Assembly (NCBI GenBank): GCA_045546135.1
Contig: JAZQCD010000031.1
Coordinates: forward strand, 48,368-112,367
Length of the DNA: 64,000 nt
Source: RUG13409 sp045546135
Lineage (GTDB): Bacteria; Bacillota; Clostridia; Peptostreptococcales; Anaerovoracaceae
Reading direction: 5' to 3'
Of the stretch, positions 60,611-64,000 are shown in pieces. Position numbers and translations under genes: made by a program. The stretch's first letter is position 1, and each line of letters starts with the position of its first letter. The notes under the pieces were generated by a model. That model saw only the letters and a program-made list of their open reading frames with translations. It did not search any database and was not told the origin of the DNA.

Positions 60611-61846
60611 ATGAAGAGCAACGGACCTATTCTATGGACTAAAAATTTTACATTGCTTACCCTGGCATCAGCCATTGGAAGTGCAGGAGGCATAGCAGGC
60701 AGCTTTGCCCTATCCTTTTTTGTCTTTGATGAAACAGGAAGTACGCTTGCTTCCTCTCTTGTAATAGCCGTGCAGCTGATACCTCACGTTTTCGTTCCGC
60801 TCTTTGCAGCGCCTCTAATGGACAGGCTCCCAAGAAAAGCATTTCTTGTGGGCAGCGATGTTTGCAATGGGATCATCTACTCTGCCATGGGTTTTTGGCT
60901 CATGTCCCATGAATTCTCCTACATCGGTTATTTGATCATATCCATGATAATTGCTATGCTTGCGTCAATAGACCATCTTGCATATTCAGCAATATATCCG
61001 TCGGTCATAAATGAAGGAGCAGAACAAAAGGGCTATGCCGTTGCATCCATGCTTTATCCGATACTCAACGTAGTTATGACACCTATGGGCGCAGTACTTT
61101 TGGATGCTATCGGTGTGCCACTGCTTCTCGTCTTGCAAGGATCCATGTCTGTTATTGCAGGTATCACGGAAAGCTTTATCTCCGGCGTAAGCGAGCCTAC
61201 AACAGGAGTTGAAGGATACGGTTTCAAAGCTTGGAAAGATGATATAAAAGAAGCTTTAATTTACTTAAAAGAAGAAAAAGGCGTCAGGAATATATTCGAG
61301 TATGTAGCTTTGACCAGCGGCATCACAAGGGGATATACACCCCTTCTTGTTGCATTCTTTAGGACTATGCCGGGTCTTACTGCGGCCATGTACTCTCTTT
61401 TTTCTGCTGCAGATTTCCTGGGAAGAACTTTGGCAGGCACTCTGCAGTACAAGATCGATATTCCAAAAGACAAAAGACATAAAGCCCATACTTTATTCTG
61501 CCTTGGGTGTGACCTTATGAATATGGTGCTTTTGTGGCTTCCATATCCTCTCATGCTGGTAAACAGAGCACTAGCAGGCTTTTGCGAAAATAACAAAGGA
61601 ATTATAAGGAGTGCAGCAGTTCAGCTGTATATTCCTGAAAATCTAAGAGCCAGGATCAACGGATTCAATAATACGCTGATAACTGCAGTAGGAAGCGTGC
61701 TCGCCCTGGCAGTAGGAGCTGTAGGAGAGATAATGGATTACCGCCTGTGCATAACCATCCTTAGTTTCTTCTCCATCATCCTCTGCTGGTTGCTCACTGT
61801 ATGGAACAACAAAGATGTAAAGAAAGTGTTTGAAGGGCAGAAATAG
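60611..61846 (+). CDS. MFS transporter
   Basis: A 411-residue protein with about eleven or twelve hydrophobic segments. The helix 2-3 loop has the DRLPRK motif, and LMDRLPRKAFLVGSD fits the MFS-3 or enterobactin-exporter-like group. AGAAGG precedes the ATG by 9 bases. Export of a drug or siderophore is likely; no adjacent gene supports a choice. Confidence 0.85.
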   Translation: MKSNGPILWTKNFTLLTLASAIGSAGGIAGSFALSFFVFDETGSTLASSLVIAVQLIPHVFVPLFAAPLMDRLPRKAFLVGSDVCNGIIYSAMGFWLMSHEFSYIGYLIISMIIAMLASIDHLAYSAIYPSVINEGAEQKGYAVASMLYPILNVVMTPMGAVLLDAIGVPLLLVLQGSMSVIAGITESFISGVSEPTTGVEGYGFKAWKDDIKEALIYLKEEKGVRNIFEYVALTSGITRGYTPLLVAFFRTMPGLTAAMYSLFSAADFLGRTLAGTLQYKIDIPKDKRHKAHTLFCLGCDLMNMVLLWLPYPLMLVNRALAGFCENNKGIIRSAAVQLYIPENLRARINGFNNTLITAVGSVLALAVGAVGEIMDYRLCITILSFFSIILCWLLTVWNNKDVKKVFEGQK

Positions 61847-61885
61847 AGGACAAAAGGATATATACAAATGAAAGAACCTATATAT

Positions 61886-62287
61886 TCATTCTACCCAGTT
61901 TTCAATACTTAGATTATTGACTCTAGAAAACTCTTTTACATTATTCGTAACTAAAATATACCCTAGCGACTGTGCGTGTCCTGCAATCATCATATCTAAC
62001 GGGCCTATTGGTGTTCCCTTTTTTTCTAGATCTGCTCTTATCTTTCCATAGGTATTTGCAGCGTCTACACCAAAATCCAAAATCTCAATATTCGCCAATA
62101 ACATAGCTAAAGCTACTCTATTCTTGTCTACTGTTTTACTTTTCTCGACCCCATGTACGAGCTCCGCATATGTTACTGAAGACACACATACATCTCTAGG
62201 ATCAGTTTTCAGCAATCTTTGAAATACCGTTTCTGGTTTATGCTTTATGGCATATATGCAAATGTTTGTATCTAGCATATATTTCAT
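61886..62287 (-). CDS. vapC: VapC-type PIN toxin
   Basis: A 133-residue PIN-domain ribonuclease. The active-site acids are Asp6 (MLDTNICIYAI), Glu42 (TYAELVHG), Asp98 (IGPLDMMIAGHA) and the VTNNVKEFSRV end, the classic VapC set. It is likely to cleave tRNA or rRNA when free of antitoxin. It overlaps the VapB gene by four bases. Confidence 0.93.
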   Translation of the reverse strand: MKYMLDTNICIYAIKHKPETVFQRLLKTDPRDVCVSSVTYAELVHGVEKSKTVDKNRVALAMLLANIEILDFGVDAANTYGKIRADLEKKGTPIGPLDMMIAGHAQSLGYILVTNNVKEFSRVNNLSIENWVE

Positions 62288-62514
62288 AGTTCTTCACGCC
62301 TCTGAATAATATCTTCTGCCCTACCATCTTCCATGAAATCCTCCGAAAACATATCAATTGCTTTCATAAAGGACTCCCACTTATTTTGCTTGGGAATCAG
62401 GATAACAATATCCCCTATTTTATTCACCATTACTTCATCTGATGAAAACCTACACTCCTTAGGTAGTCTAATCGCCTGACTCCTTCCATTTTCAAAAACT
62501 TTTGCAGTCATCAT
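62284..62514 (-). CDS. vapB: VapB-type antitoxin
   Basis: The start is the ATG at 62514, with GGAAGG 9 bases upstream. The 76-residue product begins with an AbrB/SpoVT-like fold: AKVFENGRSQAIRLPKECRF, then DEVMVNKIGDIVILIP. The acidic helical tail (AIDMFSEDFMEDGRAED) binds the toxin. The promoter at 62539-62568 lies directly upstream. Confidence 0.9.
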   Translation of the reverse strand: MMTAKVFENGRSQAIRLPKECRFSSDEVMVNKIGDIVILIPKQNKWESFMKAIDMFSEDFMEDGRAEDIIQRREEL

Positions 62515-62538
62515 ACTGGTCACCTTCCTTTCGCATGT

Positions 62539-62568
62539 AGTATATATCATGGTATAGACCACAGTCAA
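62539..62568 (-). promoter_or_regulatory. Promoter of vapBC
   Basis: On the minus strand TTGACT and TATACT are separated by 18 bases. The spacer contains an imperfect palindrome (GTCTATACC with GATATATAC) suited to VapB binding and autorepression. Confidence 0.6.
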
Positions 62569-62610
62569 GAATAACCTTGACAACGACCAGCAGATAAGTA
62601 TCATCACATT

Positions 62611-63201
62611 TCATTTATCGATGGACACACCTTCGTATGCCCATGTTTTCGTATCTAGCAACAAGAACTCCCTTGCACCGTACGGATCTCCGTTTCTATA
62701 CGTGGAAAAGGTATCACAAGATATGACATTACCTCTTTTTTCGATCTGTTTTACAGGGGTATGTCCTACAACCTGCAGCAGTTTTCGTGGTTTATACATT
62801 CGAAAGTTCCCATATTGTGGTCGGAGCCAAATCGGTGAATAGTTCTGCCACATCCGCCCCTTCCCCATGCTATTGATCTCGGATATAACTGCATCCACGT
62901 CGTTGTAGTGACTCGGTTTTGTGAATGCTTTTACGAACTCATCCGTCAAACCACCGTGCATGAACAGGACGTTATCGATTCTATGTATATACTTTATCCT
63001 ATCCTGTTCTGTCAAAATTTTTCTGAGTGCAATGAGTTTTCCATATACGACTTCCTCTGCATAATACGAATAACCTGATTCCGATGCACGCCACATATAG
63101 CTAAGATCATGATTGCCATAGCACCACAATGAATTTGAATACTTTTTGAAAAATCGATTCTCCTTTTGGACTATGCAACACGACCCTTCGCATTTATTGT
63201 A
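62611..63201 (-). pseudogene. 5'-truncated PPP-type metallophosphatase
   Basis: The frame is open from 63201 after a stop, with no ATG or ribosome site; a TTG at 63129 is the only near start. The text has the middle and end of a PPP-family phosphatase: YGNHDLSY, LFMHGGL and VVGHTPVKQI. The N-terminal GDxHG and GDxxDRG metal-binding motifs are missing, so the product could not bind metals normally. It is probably the remains of a Ser/Thr or dinucleotide phosphatase next to the vapBC cassette. Confidence 0.7.
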
Positions 63202-63204
63202 CTA

Positions 63205-63233
63205 AAAAAATAAACACGGGTCATTCAACCCGT
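63205..63233 (-). terminator. Intrinsic terminator of the 186-residue membrane protein gene
   Basis: ACGGGT (63216-63221) and ACCCGT (63228-63233) pair around six bases and lead on the minus strand into a tract with seven T. It lies 12 bases past the stop at 63246. Confidence 0.82.
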
Positions 63234-63245
63234 AGTTTAAACTGA

Positions 63246-63806
63246 TCAAATTGCTTCGCTAAGAGCCCAAAGTCCCCAACTTATGAAGCTTATGGCTGCA
63301 AACAACACAATTAGCCAAATGATCGTCTTCTTTGTGCCTATCTTATTTATCATGAAGAAAGGATATGGTCCTTCCACTATATCATTTTTGTTAAGAATGA
63401 CCATAACTATGCCGTAAATTAACGTAAGAAGTGCCGAGACAAATATAAATGGTTTGGCGGCATGATCTTCTAAAAATATATATGAGGCGACTGATATCAC
63501 AGGACAAAGAAGGTGGAAATACAGACCCGTTCCCTTAAACAAAAGAGATCTAAAATCACCGCCCATTGGTATCAGTATGCAGGTAGTGACGAAAAATGTC
63601 ATACACATAAAGCAGCAACTTATGAATCTAAAGGCTGTAACATACTCCGCCTGTCCAAAGATAATGACAAGTACGGACGATATAGCTGTCATAAGATTCG
63701 AGATCTGCGTATAGAAAACGAGAGCTTTCCATGAATACTTAAGAGAGCTCTTTTGATAGCCTATGATCTCAAGAATGAGAAGCACTATGTGTACATATAG
63801 AACCAT
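63246..63806 (-). CDS. Pr6Pr-like membrane protein
   Basis: A 186-residue protein with about six hydrophobic segments. FYTQISNLMTAISSV in the second segment, YFHLLCPVISVASY in the fourth, and VEGPYPFFMIN fit the Pr6Pr/FAR-17a-like membrane family. It resembles the core of the gene product at 55146-56066, without that protein's charged tail. Function unknown. It may be the last gene of a unit beginning beyond it, since only 194 bases remain in the window. Confidence 0.72.
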   Translation of the reverse strand: MVLYVHIVLLILEIIGYQKSSLKYSWKALVFYTQISNLMTAISSVLVIIFGQAEYVTAFRFISCCFMCMTFFVTTCILIPMGGDFRSLLFKGTGLYFHLLCPVISVASYIFLEDHAAKPFIFVSALLTLIYGIVMVILNKNDIVEGPYPFFMINKIGTKKTIIWLIVLFAAISFISWGLWALSEAI

Positions 63807-63838
63807 TTTTATATACTCTCAACATCCCAATTATACAG

Positions 63839-63886
63839 TATATTTTTCGGTGAACAGCAAAAAATCTACACTCACCGAAAAATATA
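63839..63886. repeat. Long inverted repeat (hairpin)
   Basis: Perfect 15-base arms TATATTTTTCGGTGA and TCACCGAAAAATATA (63839-63853 with 63872-63886) separated by 18 bases, in the otherwise empty end of the window (63807-64000). AT-flanked stems like this can terminate transcripts in both directions. Confidence 0.65.
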
Positions 63887-64000
63887 ATATGTATTGCTGG
63901 TTTTAGAAACTCCTGTTTGTCTGACTTTCCTATCATAATAGTATAGATTCAATTTTACAGACAGCGTCTGCAAAATTGGATATACCCGATATATATACCT

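Overview
The window looks like the chromosome of an anaerobic low-to-mid GC Firmicute, most likely a member of the Clostridia near Lachnospiraceae. The signs are clear AGGAGG-type ribosome sites before most genes, heavy use of the ATA isoleucine codon, a rubredoxin, an aldo/keto reductase with ferredoxin-type clusters, an L-box (lysine) riboswitch, a Gram-positive LexA box, and many zinc-ribbon membrane proteins. I cannot name the species. I saw no rRNA, tRNA, CRISPR array, insertion sequence or prophage. Most genes lie on the minus strand.

Layout. 1-6.3 kb: the end of a phosphodiester glycosidase, a small membrane protein, three coupled zinc-ribbon/membrane genes, a short-chain dehydrogenase, a DUF4139 protein, a 53-residue rubredoxin, a decayed gene start and an FMN-binding protein. 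6.5-12.3 kb: a tightly coupled three-gene operon (TerB-domain protein, BREX-type ATPase, Lhr-like helicase) whose promoter carries a near-consensus LexA operator. 12.3-21.4 kb: aldo/keto reductase, membrane-anchored carboxylesterase, two hydrolases, TrmL, a trypsin-like protease, a CCA-adding enzyme and a lipoprotein. 21.5-25.1 kb: RtcB RNA ligase downstream of two coupled WYL regulators. 25-36.2 kb: a sugar kinase, TPM and zinc-ribbon membrane proteins, a YwaF-like protein, a PrsW-like protease, a phosphoribosyltransferase, a nuclease-helicase fusion, an amidohydrolase, a DUF554 protein and two unknowns.

36.3-41.1 kb is accessory in character: a 44-residue peptide gene behind an OmpR/PhoB-style direct-repeat site, an XRE/ImmA-IrrE regulator opposite a 35-codon membrane-peptide ORF, and a three-gene cassette of unknown function. 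41.2-52.3 kb: an EamA transporter with a histidine-rich tail, a HAD phosphatase, a second amidohydrolase, an APC permease under a lysine riboswitch, an ABC exporter, a lysoplasmalogenase-like protein and acetyltransferases. 52.5-64 kb: a Phd/PIN toxin-antitoxin pair, an HTH membrane regulator, further YwaF-like and related membrane proteins, a two-domain flavoprotein, gene remnants, a rhomboid protease, a GC-richer pair (glycosyltransferase fused to a winged helix, plus a GtrA-like protein), an MFS transporter, VapBC and a 5'-truncated phosphatase.

The strongest candidate for an under-described system is the SOS-boxed TerB/BrxD-like/helicase operon. Next come the nuclease-helicase fusion, the WYL-WYL-RtcB locus and the small peptide gene. 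Functions are inferred by reading motifs; no database search was run.
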